From: Pirellulales bacterium
GTDB taxonomy: Bacteria; Planctomycetota; Planctomycetia; Pirellulales; Thermoguttaceae
DNA: 16,646 bases
Assembly (NCBI GenBank): GCA_030642635.1
Contig: DAOWNK010000036.1
Location: forward strand, 1 to 16,646
Direction: 5' to 3'
The translations under genes and the position numbers were made by a program. This document shows, piece after piece, positions 1 to 6,234 of this stretch; the first letter of the stretch is position 1, and every line of letters begins with the position of its first letter. The notes below the pieces were generated by a model. That model ran no database searches. It saw only the letters and a program-made list of their open reading frames with translations, and was not told where the DNA came from.

Positions 1-1273
1 AGTCGATACCCATCCAGCCGGAGATGATAGTAGGAATAATGGCGACCAGTGCAAGGAACCCGGCGCCGACGTAGGTGATCCGCACCATCACCTTTTCCAG
101 GTAGTCGGCGGTCCGCTTGCCGGGTCGGTAGCCCGGGATGCAGGTGCCGTAGTTTTTCAAGTTGTCCGACATATCTTTCGGGTTGAACGTAATGGCGGTC
201 CAGAAGTAACAAAAGAAATATATCATTGCGACGTACAGCGCATTGTAGATGAACGAATCGCCGCGTTGGAACGCATGATTAAGATTAGTGCAAATCTCAG
301 AGAAGCTGTACCACTTTGCGTCGGCCGGCGGGGGGAAAGTACCGGCTAACCACCCAAAGATAACCGAGGGGAACAGCAACAGGCTGCTGGCGAAGATGAT
401 CGGCATCACCCCGGCCTGGTTCACCCGCAGCGGCAGGTATTGCCGCGTGCCGCCGTATACGCGGCGCCCGCGGACGTGCTTTGCGCTTTGCGTGGGGATG
501 CGCCGTTGGCCTTGCGTGATGAACACAATGCCGAACACAACGCTGACGAACAGCACGGCCAGCACGAGCAGTGTTTCCACGCCTACCTGCCCCCGAGCGG
601 CCCCTAGTTGAATGCCGCCTTGATCTATCATCGGCTTGATGAGTTTCAGTCCGGCGGCGGGCATTCGGGCAAGGATGCCGGCCATAATCAGCAGGCTGAT
701 GCCGTTGCCTATCCCGTATTCGTCGATCTGCTCGCCCAGCCACATCAGGAAGACCGTGCCGGCGGTCATCGTCAACACGGCGGTAAGTTGCCATCCGAAG
801 GTGAGCGTACCGCCGGCGGTCAGGAACGCCGGCTCGTTGTGGACCAAACCGTTTTGGACCAGGAACCCCACGTAGAACCAGCTTTGGCCCAGGCACAGCA
901 CAACGGTGGCGTATCGGGTGTATTCGTTGATTTTCTTTCTGCCGCTTTCGCCCTCCTTTTGCAGCCGCTCCAGCGGAGGATAAACGCTGCCGAGCAACTG
1001 GAAGATAATCGAGGCGGAGATGTACGGCATGATACCCAGCCCGAAGATCGTAGCCTGGCTGAGTTGGCTTGCACTGAACACGGAGACCTGCTCAATGATC
1101 GCACCCAGTCCGCCGGCTGCATCGCTGCTGAAGAACTGCGTCATCTTCGCCTGGTCGACTATCGGCAACGTGATTTGCCAGCCGATGCGATAGATTGCCA
1201 GAAACAGCAGCGTCAACAGTATTTTCTGGCGCAGCTCAGGGATCGTGAAGATGACACGAATTTTTTCCCACAT
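1..1273 (-). CDS. secY: Protein translocase subunit SecY, C-terminal end cut by window edge
   Basis: SecY is the channel subunit of the SecYEG translocon in the inner membrane. Reading the minus strand from ATG at 1273 gives 424 uninterrupted codons beginning MWEKIRVIFTIPELRQKILL, typical of SecY. Family segments follow: GLGIMPYISASII near residue 85, LLGSVYPPLERLQKEGE, a GNGISLLIMAGI block, a GQRRIPTQ cytosolic loop before TM6, and IPGYRPGKRTADYLEKVM near residue 390. Many hydrophobic stretches match its ten membrane helices. The reading frame is still open at base 1, so the last few tens of residues lie outside the window. It follows rplO by 18 bases, the normal end of the spc cluster. The upstream sequence (ATAAAACAAAAAAGATCGAGCG) has no strong Shine-Dalgarno. 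Confidence 0.96.
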   Translation of the reverse strand, partial: MWEKIRVIFTIPELRQKILLTLLFLAIYRIGWQITLPIVDQAKMTQFFSSDAAGGLGAIIEQVSVFSASQLSQATIFGLGIMPYISASIIFQLLGSVYPPLERLQKEGESGRKKINEYTRYATVVLCLGQSWFYVGFLVQNGLVHNEPAFLTAGGTLTFGWQLTAVLTMTAGTVFLMWLGEQIDEYGIGNGISLLIMAGILARMPAAGLKLIKPMIDQGGIQLGAARGQVGVETLLVLAVLFVSVVFGIVFITQGQRRIPTQSAKHVRGRRVYGGTRQYLPLRVNQAGVMPIIFASSLLLFPSVIFGWLAGTFPPPADAKWYSFSEICTNLNHAFQRGDSFIYNALYVAMIYFFCYFWTAITFNPKDMSDNLKNYGTCIPGYRPGKRTADYLEKVMVRITYVGAGFLALVAIIPTIISGWMGID

Positions 1274-1291
1274 CGCTCGATCTTTTTTGTT

Positions 1292-1777
1292 TTATTTGGC
1301 TTTTTGCTTATTTTTCACAACCGGTTTTTTCCCGGGCAACACTACCGCCTCGCCGCCGGCCTTTTGAATCTTCTCCAAAGCGGACCGGCTGAACCGGTGT
1401 GCGGAAATCTTTAGTTTCTTGGTCAACTCGCCTTCGCCGAGCACTTTCAGCTCGTCGTAGCGGCCCTTGGCCAAATTTTTGGACTTCAGCACCTCCGGGG
1501 TTACCTCGGCGCCGTCGTCGAAGCGATTTTCCAGTTCGCCGAGGTTTACGATTGCGACGACCTGCGCCCAGCGATTGTTGAAGCCGCGTTTGGGTATTCG
1601 GCGGACCAGCGGCATCTGGCCGCCCTCGAAGGTCGGGTGTACGGAGTACCCTGCCCGGGAACGCTGGCCCTTGTGGCCGCGTCCGCAGGTCTTGCCGTGT
1701 CCCGAGCCGATACCTCGCCCCAAGCGTTTCCGCTTTTTGTTTTTTTGGATACCGTGATGGACGTCGTTGAGATTCAT
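1292..1777 (-). CDS. rplO: 50S ribosomal protein L15
   Basis: L15 is a late-assembling 23S rRNA-binding protein of the large subunit. The 161-residue product starts MNLNDVHHGIQKNKKRKRLG and carries the family's basic, glycine-rich N-terminus (GRGIGSGHGKTCGRGHKGQ, about residues 20-38) followed by FEGGQMPLVRRIPKRGF (about 54-70). A C-terminal globular half and a lysine-rich tail complete it. A longer in-frame start at 1921 was rejected because it adds 48 residues inside rpsE with no family match. The chosen ATG overlaps the rpsE TGA by 4 bases (ATGA), indicating translational coupling. L30 (rpmD), normally encoded between S5 and L15, is not present. Confidence 0.97.
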   Translation of the reverse strand: MNLNDVHHGIQKNKKRKRLGRGIGSGHGKTCGRGHKGQRSRAGYSVHPTFEGGQMPLVRRIPKRGFNNRWAQVVAIVNLGELENRFDDGAEVTPEVLKSKNLAKGRYDELKVLGEGELTKKLKISAHRFSRSALEKIQKAGGEAVVLPGKKPVVKNKQKAK

Positions 1778-2259
1778 GAGAGCGAGACTCCACGTAGGCG
1801 TTCGACTTCGCTCTGTGAGCGGAGTTCTCTTAGGGCGCCGATAGTTGCCTTGACAAGGTTGATTGAGTTGCTCGTACCGAAACTCTTTGTAAGGATGTCT
1901 TTGATCCCGACGGCTTCGCACACTGCACGGACCGCCGCGCCGGCGATTACTCCGGTCCCCGGGCCGGCCGGCAACAGAACCACCTTTGCGGCGCCGTAAT
2001 GACCCTTCACGGCGTGCGGGATGGTAGTGCCCTTAATCGCAATGGGAAGCATATTCCTTGTCCCGTCCTTAACTGCTTTTTCGACCGAGGGCGGCACCTC
2101 GTTGGCCTTGCCGTATCCCCAGCCGACTTTACCCTGGCCGTCGCCGACGACCACCATCGCCGCGAAGCTGAATCGGCGGCCGCCTTTGACCACGGCCGCA
2201 CACCGCCGAATTTTGACGACCTTGTCGATCAGTTCGCCTTGTGTCGTTTCGTTGGACAT
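1774..2259 (-). CDS. rpsE: 30S ribosomal protein S5
   Basis: S5 sits at the mRNA entry side of the 30S subunit and contributes to decoding accuracy and helicase activity. The 161-residue product shows the double-stranded RNA-binding-like N-terminal domain (VVKGGRRFSFAAMVVVGDGQ, about residues 23-42, then GKVGWGYGKANEVP) and the C-terminal domain with LLPAGPGTGVIAGAAVRAV (about 95-113) and DILTKSFGTSNSINLVKATI. The length is typical. It starts 6 bases after the rplR stop. A GGAG lies about 12 bases upstream of the ATG, within the end of rplR. Its stop overlaps the rplO start. Confidence 0.97.
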   Translation of the reverse strand: MSNETTQGELIDKVVKIRRCAAVVKGGRRFSFAAMVVVGDGQGKVGWGYGKANEVPPSVEKAVKDGTRNMLPIAIKGTTIPHAVKGHYGAAKVVLLPAGPGTGVIAGAAVRAVCEAVGIKDILTKSFGTSNSINLVKATIGALRELRSQSEVERLRGVSLS

Positions 2260-2265
2260 AGTTAT

Positions 2266-2634
2266 TTATAACTCCAATCCTGCCTCACGTGCAGCGGCCG
2301 CCAATGCGGCGACCCGGCCGTGGTACTTGTATTCGCGTCGGTCTAAGGTGACCTGTTTCACACCGGCCTGAAGCGACGCTGAAGCGACGGCCTTGCCGAC
2401 CGCCGTCGCCGCGTCTTTGTTTCCACCGTAGCGGAACTCCTCGCGCAGCGGCTTGTCGGTCGTACCGGCGGCCGCCAGCGTGCGACCCGTCTGGTCGTCG
2501 ATAATTTGGGCGTATATGTGCTTGCGGCTGCGGAAGATGCTCAATCGCGGACGGGTAGAGTCGTGCTTCAGGCGGTTCCGAACGTGGCAACGTCGGCGCC
2601 ATCGCTGTTTGCCGATTTTCTTTTCGTGTTTCAT
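2266..2634 (-). CDS. rplR: 50S ribosomal protein L18
   Basis: L18 binds 5S rRNA together with L5 and anchors it in the central protuberance. The 122-residue product has the basic N-terminal arm (KKIGKQRWRRRCHVRNRLK), then RPRLSIFRSRKHIYAQIIDD (about residues 28-47) and the C-terminal KQVTLDRREYKYHGRVAALA followed by AAREAGLEL, all characteristic of bacterial L18. Its ATG directly abuts the rplF TAA with no spacer (TAAATG), so translation probably re-initiates from rplF. The ribosome binding signal is weak. Confidence 0.97.
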   Translation of the reverse strand: MKHEKKIGKQRWRRRCHVRNRLKHDSTRPRLSIFRSRKHIYAQIIDDQTGRTLAAAGTTDKPLREEFRYGGNKDAATAVGKAVASASLQAGVKQVTLDRREYKYHGRVAALAAAAREAGLEL

Positions 2635-3180
2635 TTACTTCACCATCGCCTTGCCTTGCTTGCGGCGGACCTGCTCGCCCATGTACCGAATGCCTTTGCC
2701 TTTGTACGGTTCCGGCTTACGTAACGCTCGCACATCGGCCGCAAACTGGCCGACAAGCTGTTTGTCGATTCCACGGATGAGTATGTGCTGCGGGTCGGGG
2801 CAGCTTACGTCCAACCCCCCGGGAATTGGAACGTGCAGTTCGTTCGCCAATCCGACGCGCAGTTCAAGCCGTTGATTCTGCACCGTTCCCAAGTATCCAA
2901 CGCCGTGTATCTCCAACCGCCGTTCGTATCCTTCCGTCACTCCGACGACCATATTTTGGATCAATGCCCTGGTCAGTCCATGCAGTGCGCGGTTTTGGCG
3001 CTGGTCGTCGCGCCGCGAGACGACAACCGTCTTGGACGATTCATCATACACTACGTCGATCTCCGGCCGGTGTTCCCACTGGAGTTTTCCCAACGCACCC
3101 TCGACGGTCACGGTGCGATTTGCGATCTGCACTTTGACCTTCTCAGGAACCGTTACCGGTTTTTTCCCGATCCGTGACAT
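2635..3180 (-). CDS. rplF: 50S ribosomal protein L6
   Basis: L6 lies near the sarcin-ricin loop and the factor-binding site. The 181-residue product begins MSRIGKKPVTVPEKVKVQI, the classic bacterial L6 start. It has the two repeated alpha/beta domains, with GALGKLQWEH early, HGLTRALIQNMVVGVTEGYE (about residues 68-87) between them, and the C-terminal IRGIDKQLVGQFAADVRALR and KPEPYKGKGIRYMGEQVRRK (about 151-174) that contact rRNA. The length equals the family norm. It is 15 bases downstream of rpsH and abuts rplR. A weak AAAGG lies upstream of the ATG. Confidence 0.98.
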   Translation of the reverse strand: MSRIGKKPVTVPEKVKVQIANRTVTVEGALGKLQWEHRPEIDVVYDESSKTVVVSRRDDQRQNRALHGLTRALIQNMVVGVTEGYERRLEIHGVGYLGTVQNQRLELRVGLANELHVPIPGGLDVSCPDPQHILIRGIDKQLVGQFAADVRALRKPEPYKGKGIRYMGEQVRRKQGKAMVK

Positions 3181-3195
3181 ATCCGTTCGCCTTTA

Positions 3196-3591
3196 TTACC
3201 AAATTTCACAGAGCACTTCACCGCCGAGTTTTCGTTGTCGTGCTTCTCGGTCGCTAATCACTCCACGGCTTGTGCTGATAACGCGAATTCCCAGCCCGCC
3301 CAGTACCGGTTTCAGCGCGGCGGCGGCGCTGTACACACGGCGGCCCGGCTTGCTCACACGGCGGATGCGCCGGATTATCTGCTCTCCATTTGGGCCGTAT
3401 TTCAGGTGAACGCGCAGCAGGTTTGCCGGGGTGCTTTCCACTTCTTCCCAGTCCCAGATGTAGCCCTCGCGCTTGAGCACTTCCGCCAGGCCGCGTTTGA
3501 CCTTCGAGATGGGCATAGCGACATGGGGCCGTTCGACGCGCACCGCGTTGCGGATGCGGGTCAACATATCGGCGATGGGGTCGGTCATCAT
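3196..3591 (-). CDS. rpsH: 30S ribosomal protein S8
   Basis: S8 binds the central domain of 16S rRNA early in 30S assembly. The 131-residue product begins MMTDPIADMLTRIRNAVRVE and contains a long middle region with LRVHLKYG and RRVSKPGRRVYS. It ends with the diagnostic GLGIRVISTSRGVISDREAR and LGGEVLCEIW. There are two adjacent ATG codons (3591 and 3588). The first is used here because many S8 proteins start MMTDPIADMLTRIRNA, but the sequence cannot settle it: the nearest AGGA is about 12 bases upstream. It is 29 bases downstream of rpsN. Confidence 0.97.
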   Translation of the reverse strand: MMTDPIADMLTRIRNAVRVERPHVAMPISKVKRGLAEVLKREGYIWDWEEVESTPANLLRVHLKYGPNGEQIIRRIRRVSKPGRRVYSAAAALKPVLGGLGIRVISTSRGVISDREARQRKLGGEVLCEIW

Positions 3592-3620
3592 AATATTTAG
3601 AGTTCCTAATTACCTTAACG

Positions 3621-3806
3621 CTACCAACTTGCCTTCTTCACACCGGGTATCAGACCTTCGTCCGCAAGGTTGCGGAAGCAGATTCGACATATGCCGAATT
3701 TCCGATAAACAGCCCGGGGGCGGCCGCATATCTTACACCGCCGCTCGCTGCGGGTAGTAAACTTCGGCGTGCGAATCGCCTTGGCTATTTTCGATTTGCT
3801 TGCCAT
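3621..3806 (-). CDS. rpsN: 30S ribosomal protein S14, zinc-binding (type Z)
   Basis: S14 sits in the head of the 30S subunit. This is the short, 61-residue, zinc-binding form, with two CxxC pairs at Cys24/Cys27 and Cys40/Cys43 (RRCKICGRPRAVYRKFGICR). It ends with the usual FRNLADEGLIPGVKKASW. A zinc-free long S14 would be about 100 residues without these cysteines, and such paralogues often appear in zinc-starvation regulons; none is seen here. The only upstream ribosome binding candidate is a weak GGGA about 11 bases from the ATG. A palindromic repeat begins 20 bases upstream of the start. Confidence 0.97.
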   Translation of the reverse strand: MASKSKIAKAIRTPKFTTRSERRCKICGRPRAVYRKFGICRICFRNLADEGLIPGVKKASW

Positions 3807-3826
3807 GCGGTTGTATCCCGTTGGTT

Positions 3827-3894
3827 GTAGGGTGCGTGAAACGCACCAATGTATAATCGTTTATTTCCATGATGGTGCGTTGCACGCACCCTAC
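3827..3894. repeat. Double-hairpin palindromic element, family GTAGGGTGCGT, copy 1
   Basis: The rplE/rpsN spacer holds a symmetric element bounded by GTAGGGTGCGT (3827-3837) and its reverse complement (3884-3894). Each end forms its own hairpin: GGTGCGT-GAA-ACGCACC (3831-3847) and GGTGCGT-TGC-ACGCACC (3874-3890). An AT-rich centre lies between them. The right boundary runs into rplE, whose TAG stop (3891-3893) is part of the repeat end. The same family occurs between rplW and rplD. Paired inverted hairpins of this size are typical of REP/BIME or MITE-like elements. Whether they are mobilised by a REP-associated transposase cannot be told here, since none is encoded in the window. Confidence 0.85.
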
Positions 3895-4436
3895 TCTGTC
3901 CGAAGCGGCATTCCCAATTTACGCAACAACTCGCGCGACTCGTCGTCGCTGTCGGTGCTGGTGACCAGCGTAATGTTCATCCCTTGTGTATGTGTATACT
4001 TGTCGGGGTTCAATTCCGGGAAGACCAACTGTTCGGTCAGCCCGAGGCTGTAGTTCCCATGTCCGTCGAACGCGTTGGGACTTAAACCCCGAAAGTCACG
4101 CACGCGCGGCAACGCCATCGAGATCAGCCGATCGAGGAACTCGTACATCCGTCGCCCGCGCAGCGTTGCCTTACACCCGATGGCCATCCCCTCCCGGAGC
4201 CGGAACCCGGCGATCGATTTGCGTCCCAAGGTGACGATCGGCTTCTGGCCGGAGAGCATCGTCAGTGCGCCGAGGGCCTCTTCGAGGTGTTTCTTCTCGC
4301 TGGTTGCGCTGCCGACGCCCATGTTTATGACGATCTTCTCCAACCGAGGCAGAGACAGCCGGTTTTTGCGGCCAAACTGCTCGGCCAGCGCGGGCATAAC
4401 TTCGCTGTTGTATTTTTCTAATAGTCGGGGCGTCAT
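3891..4436 (-). CDS. rplE: 50S ribosomal protein L5
   Basis: L5 binds 5S rRNA and contacts the P-site tRNA and the 30S head. The 181-residue product contains LPRLEKIVINMGVG (about residues 29-42), the segment LSGQKPIVTLGRKSIAGFRL and REGMAIGCKATLRG (about 61-94). It ends with PNAFDGHGNYSLGLTEQLVF and a TSTDSDDESRELLRKLGMP block, all diagnostic for bacterial L5. The length is normal. No Shine-Dalgarno is visible upstream (CAACAGTAGCATAAAACAAA before ATG). The TAG stop falls inside the border of the downstream palindromic repeat, so the last codons may have been reshaped when the repeat arrived. Confidence 0.97.
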   Translation of the reverse strand: MTPRLLEKYNSEVMPALAEQFGRKNRLSLPRLEKIVINMGVGSATSEKKHLEEALGALTMLSGQKPIVTLGRKSIAGFRLREGMAIGCKATLRGRRMYEFLDRLISMALPRVRDFRGLSPNAFDGHGNYSLGLTEQLVFPELNPDKYTHTQGMNITLVTSTDSDDESRELLRKLGMPLRTE

Positions 4437-4460
4437 TTTGTTTTATGCTACTGTTGTGGT

Positions 4461-4509
4461 CCGCGACCAATGGTCGCGAATCACAATTTACCGCGACCAA
4501 TGGTCGCGG
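4461..4509. repeat. Tandem palindromes, family CGCGACC..GGTCGCG, copy 1
   Basis: The 80-base spacer between rplX and rplE contains two identical 17-base palindromes, CGCGACCAATGGTCGCG, at 4462-4478 and 4492-4508. The second is extended by one pair (CCG..CGG). They are in direct order with a 30-base period. Each can form a hairpin with a tiny loop, or pair with the other as a longer stem because they are self-complementary. The following AGCCGCGG/CTTTA flank matches the family copy between rplB and rplW. The repeat ends 8 bases from the rplX stop. No terminator-like T run follows on the transcribed (minus) strand. Confidence 0.85.
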
Positions 4510-4516
4510 CTTTACA

Positions 4517-4855
4517 TTATGGTTGTGTCTTGGGCGGAGCTATCTGGCCGTTGCCGGCGCCGCACTTTTTGCAATAACGTTCCTTCGCACCGTCGTCCAG
4601 AAACCGGACCCCGAACCTGGCGGCAACCCCGCACGACTCGCAGACCAACAACGCGTTGGAAATCTGGACGGGCATTTCCTTCGAGAGCCGGCCGCCCTGC
4701 GGGTTCTGCTGGCTGCGACGCACGTGTTTGTACACGCGGTTGACGTGCTCTACGAGCACCTTGCCGGCCGTGCGGTCTACGTGCAGCACCTTGCCGCGCG
4801 TGCCGCGGTCGTCGCCCGTTGTTACTTCTACTGTATCGCCTGTTCGTATTAACAT
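4517..4855 (-). CDS. rplX: 50S ribosomal protein L24
   Basis: L24 initiates 50S assembly by binding the 5' domain of 23S rRNA. The 112-residue product starts MLIRTGDTVEVTTGDDRG with the KOW motif (about residues 3-30), then GKVLVEHVNRVYKHVRRS, and then a C-terminal zinc-ribbon-like end with Cys72/Cys75 and Cys95/Cys98 (VCESCGV, RYCKKCGAG). A TTG codon one position upstream (4858) is possible. ATG at 4855 is preferred because GAGGTGG lies at good spacing and the ATG shares one base with the rplN TGA. The Cys pairs match the CxxC form of L24 known in several phyla; zinc binding is inferred. Confidence 0.95.
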   Translation of the reverse strand: MLIRTGDTVEVTTGDDRGTRGKVLHVDRTAGKVLVEHVNRVYKHVRRSQQNPQGGRLSKEMPVQISNALLVCESCGVAARFGVRFLDDGAKERYCKKCGAGNGQIAPPKTQP

Positions 4856-5223
4856 CAAACCACCTCGTTGGCGAGGCTGACAATTTTCATAAAGCTCCGC
4901 TCGCGCAATTCCCTGGCGACAGCACCGAATATCCGCGTACCACGAGGGTTCTTTTCGTTGTCGATAATGACCGCCGCGTTGGAATCGAACCGGACGTAGC
5001 TGCCGTCCTTGCGCCGGGTGGGCTGTTTGCAGCGGACGATGACCGCCCGGACCACCGTGCCCTTCTTCAACTCTGCGCCGGGTATTACGCTCTTAACGCT
5101 GCAAACGATGATATCACCCACGCCGGCGCTGCGCCGATGAGTGCCGCCGAGCACCTTGATGCACATCAGCTCCTTCGCACCGGTGTTATCGGCCACAGCC
5201 AGTCGTGTTTGCATCTGGATCAT
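4855..5223 (-). CDS. rplN: 50S ribosomal protein L14
   Basis: L14 lies at the subunit interface and forms intersubunit bridges with 16S rRNA. The 122-residue product begins MIQMQTRLAVADNTGAKELM and contains IKVLGGTHRRSAGVGDII (about residues 23-40), GTVVRAVIVRCKQPTRRKDG, FDSNAAVIIDNEKNPRGTRI (about 77-96) and GAVARELRERSFMKIVSLAN. Those motifs and the length exactly fit L14. ATG 5223 was chosen over the in-frame ATG at 5229 because homologues start MIQ. The purine stretch GAAGAG also sits 9 bases from 5223 but only 3 bases from 5229. The stop overlaps the rplX start by one base. Confidence 0.96.
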   Translation of the reverse strand: MIQMQTRLAVADNTGAKELMCIKVLGGTHRRSAGVGDIIVCSVKSVIPGAELKKGTVVRAVIVRCKQPTRRKDGSYVRFDSNAAVIIDNEKNPRGTRIFGAVARELRERSFMKIVSLANEVV

Positions 5224-5235
5224 AATCATTCACTC

Positions 5236-5287
5236 TTCGGCCGCTTGCGGCTTCGCAGTGCCCCCGCACGCTTCTGCGGGGGCTTTT
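5236..5287. repeat. Two adjacent hairpins in the rplN-rpsQ spacer
   Basis: The spacer between rpsQ and rplN is nearly all palindrome. One stem is GCCCCCGCA (5260-5268) with TGCGGGGGC (5275-5283), nine perfect pairs around a 6-base loop. The other is GCCGC-TT-GCGGC (5240-5251) inside a larger imperfect palindrome CTTCGG...GGCTTCG. On the plus strand the first hairpin is followed by TTTT, like a terminator. The operon is transcribed from the minus strand, where no T run follows, so it should not terminate efficiently. This is a third sequence type compared with the other spacer elements; no second copy was found in the window. Confidence 0.75.
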
Positions 5288-5289
5288 GA

Positions 5290-5586
5290 CTATCCACTAT
5301 CCACTACCTTGGCCTCCGCACGCATCGCCGCCAAGTCGATCACCCGGCCCTTCTCCACCACGCGGACCAACTCCCAGTGCTTCGTTTTCGACTTCGCCGG
5401 GCACTCGACGATCTCGACCTTGTCACCCAGATGCGATTGCTCCTGTTCGTCGTGCACGTGGCAGACGGTCCTGCGGCGGAGGAATTTTCCGTACTTCGGG
5501 TGCTTGACCAGCCGGGCGATCTCCACACGGCGTGTCTTTGCAGCCTTGTCGCTTGTGACAACACCTACCTCAACTCGTTTCGGCAT
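5290..5586 (-). CDS. rpsQ: 30S ribosomal protein S17
   Basis: S17 is a primary 16S rRNA-binding protein with an OB fold. The 98-residue product starts MPKRVEVGVVTSDKAAKTRR and contains ARLVKHPKYGKFLRRRTVCH (about residues 24-43), HDEQEQSHLGDKVEIVEC (about 45-62) and SKTKHWELVRVVEKGR. The open frame extends upstream to 5655 inside rpmC. ATG 5586 is preferred for family alignment and because AGAAGGA lies 7-8 bases upstream. It overlaps rpmC by 17 bases. The tail after the OB fold is longer than in E. coli (about 84 residues in total). Its last codons and stop come from a tandem heptamer, CTATCCA twice on the plus strand (5290-5303). Confidence 0.95.
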   Translation of the reverse strand: MPKRVEVGVVTSDKAAKTRRVEIARLVKHPKYGKFLRRRTVCHVHDEQEQSHLGDKVEIVECPAKSKTKHWELVRVVEKGRVIDLAAMRAEAKVVDSG

Positions 5587-5806
5587 GGTCGGTTCCTTCT
5601 GCATTGTCGGCCGCAGCGGGCTGGCGCTGGCGGCGGATCGTTTTGATTCTGGCAATCAGCCGACGGTTCTTCCGCAACTCGCTGGGAGCGTCGAGTCGCT
5701 CCGTCTGCGCCTGGAGCCGCAGATGGAAGAAGTTGTCGGTTGTCTCCTTCAGCACCACCGTAAGCTGCTCGTCGCTCATTTCTCGAAGTTCGGCTGCCTT
5801 GGTCAT
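5570..5806 (-). CDS. rpmC: 50S ribosomal protein L29
   Basis: L29 sits at the peptide exit tunnel next to L23. The 78-residue product is a helical hairpin with the family's start (MTKAAELREMSDEQLTVVLK), a central NFFHLRLQAQT (about residues 25-35) and the signature LRKNRRLIARIKTIRRQRQ (about 44-62). An acidic, alanine-rich tail beyond the fold (PAAADNAEGTDHAETS) is longer than in many L29 proteins and overlaps the start of rpsQ by 17 bases. An AGGA lies about 10 bases upstream of the ATG. It follows rplP after 11 bases. Confidence 0.95.
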   Translation of the reverse strand: MTKAAELREMSDEQLTVVLKETTDNFFHLRLQAQTERLDAPSELRKNRRLIARIKTIRRQRQPAAADNAEGTDHAETS

Positions 5807-5817
5807 CGTTTATATTC

Positions 5818-6234
5818 CTAAATCGGCCTTCTTCTGAGGAACCGGACCTTCACTGGCATTTTGTGCGCCAGCCGGGTGAAGCACATCCGGGCGGCCTCCT
5901 CGCTCACACCACTGATTTCGTATAGCACCGTCCCGGGCCTTACAACCGCCGCCCAATAGTCAGGCTCGCCTTTTCCTTTACCCATCCGCGTCTCCAGCGG
6001 TATCGAGGTGACCGACTTGTGCGGGAAGATTCGGATATACAGCCGTCCCTCGGTGCGCAGATATTGCTGCGCAGCGATACGGCCGGCCTCAATGGTCGCC
6101 GCACTGATCCAGCCGCCCTGGACCGTCTGCAAGCCGAACTCGCCGAAGACGACCCGGTTGCCGCGCGACGCCTCACCTTTTATACGACCTCTTTGGCTTT
6201 TTCGGTGCTTTACTCTTTTTGGCATCAACGCCAT
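5818..6234 (-). CDS. rplP: 50S ribosomal protein L16
   Basis: L16 organises the A-site region of the 50S subunit. The 138-residue product begins MALMPKRVKHRKSQRGRIKG and contains GEFGLQTVQGGWISAATIEA (about residues 31-50), EGRLYIRIFPHKSVTSIPLE (about 62-81), TRMGKGKGEPDYWAAVVRPG (about 82-101) and AARMCFTRLAHKMPVKVRFL near the end. This is a full-length match. ATG 6234 is chosen over ATG 6225 because GAGG lies about 9 bases upstream and related proteins start MALMPKR. With this start the gene overlaps the 3' end of rpsC by 62 bases, unusual for this operon. Confidence 0.96.
   Translation of the reverse strand: MALMPKRVKHRKSQRGRIKGEASRGNRVVFGEFGLQTVQGGWISAATIEAGRIAAQQYLRTEGRLYIRIFPHKSVTSIPLETRMGKGKGEPDYWAAVVRPGTVLYEISGVSEEAARMCFTRLAHKMPVKVRFLRRRPI

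Noticed and set aside
608..1414. 268-codon plus-strand frame opposite secY
   Set aside because: The minus-strand SecY reading is unambiguous; the plus frame is an antisense shadow crossing the secY-rplO junction.
4855..4858. TTG start for rplX giving one extra residue
   Set aside because: ATG at 4855 has better spacing to GAGGTGG and matches the family N-terminus.
5260..5287. Rho-independent terminator inside the operon (hairpin plus TTTT)
   Set aside because: The T run follows the stem only on the plus strand, opposite to operon transcription; no plus-strand gene precedes it.
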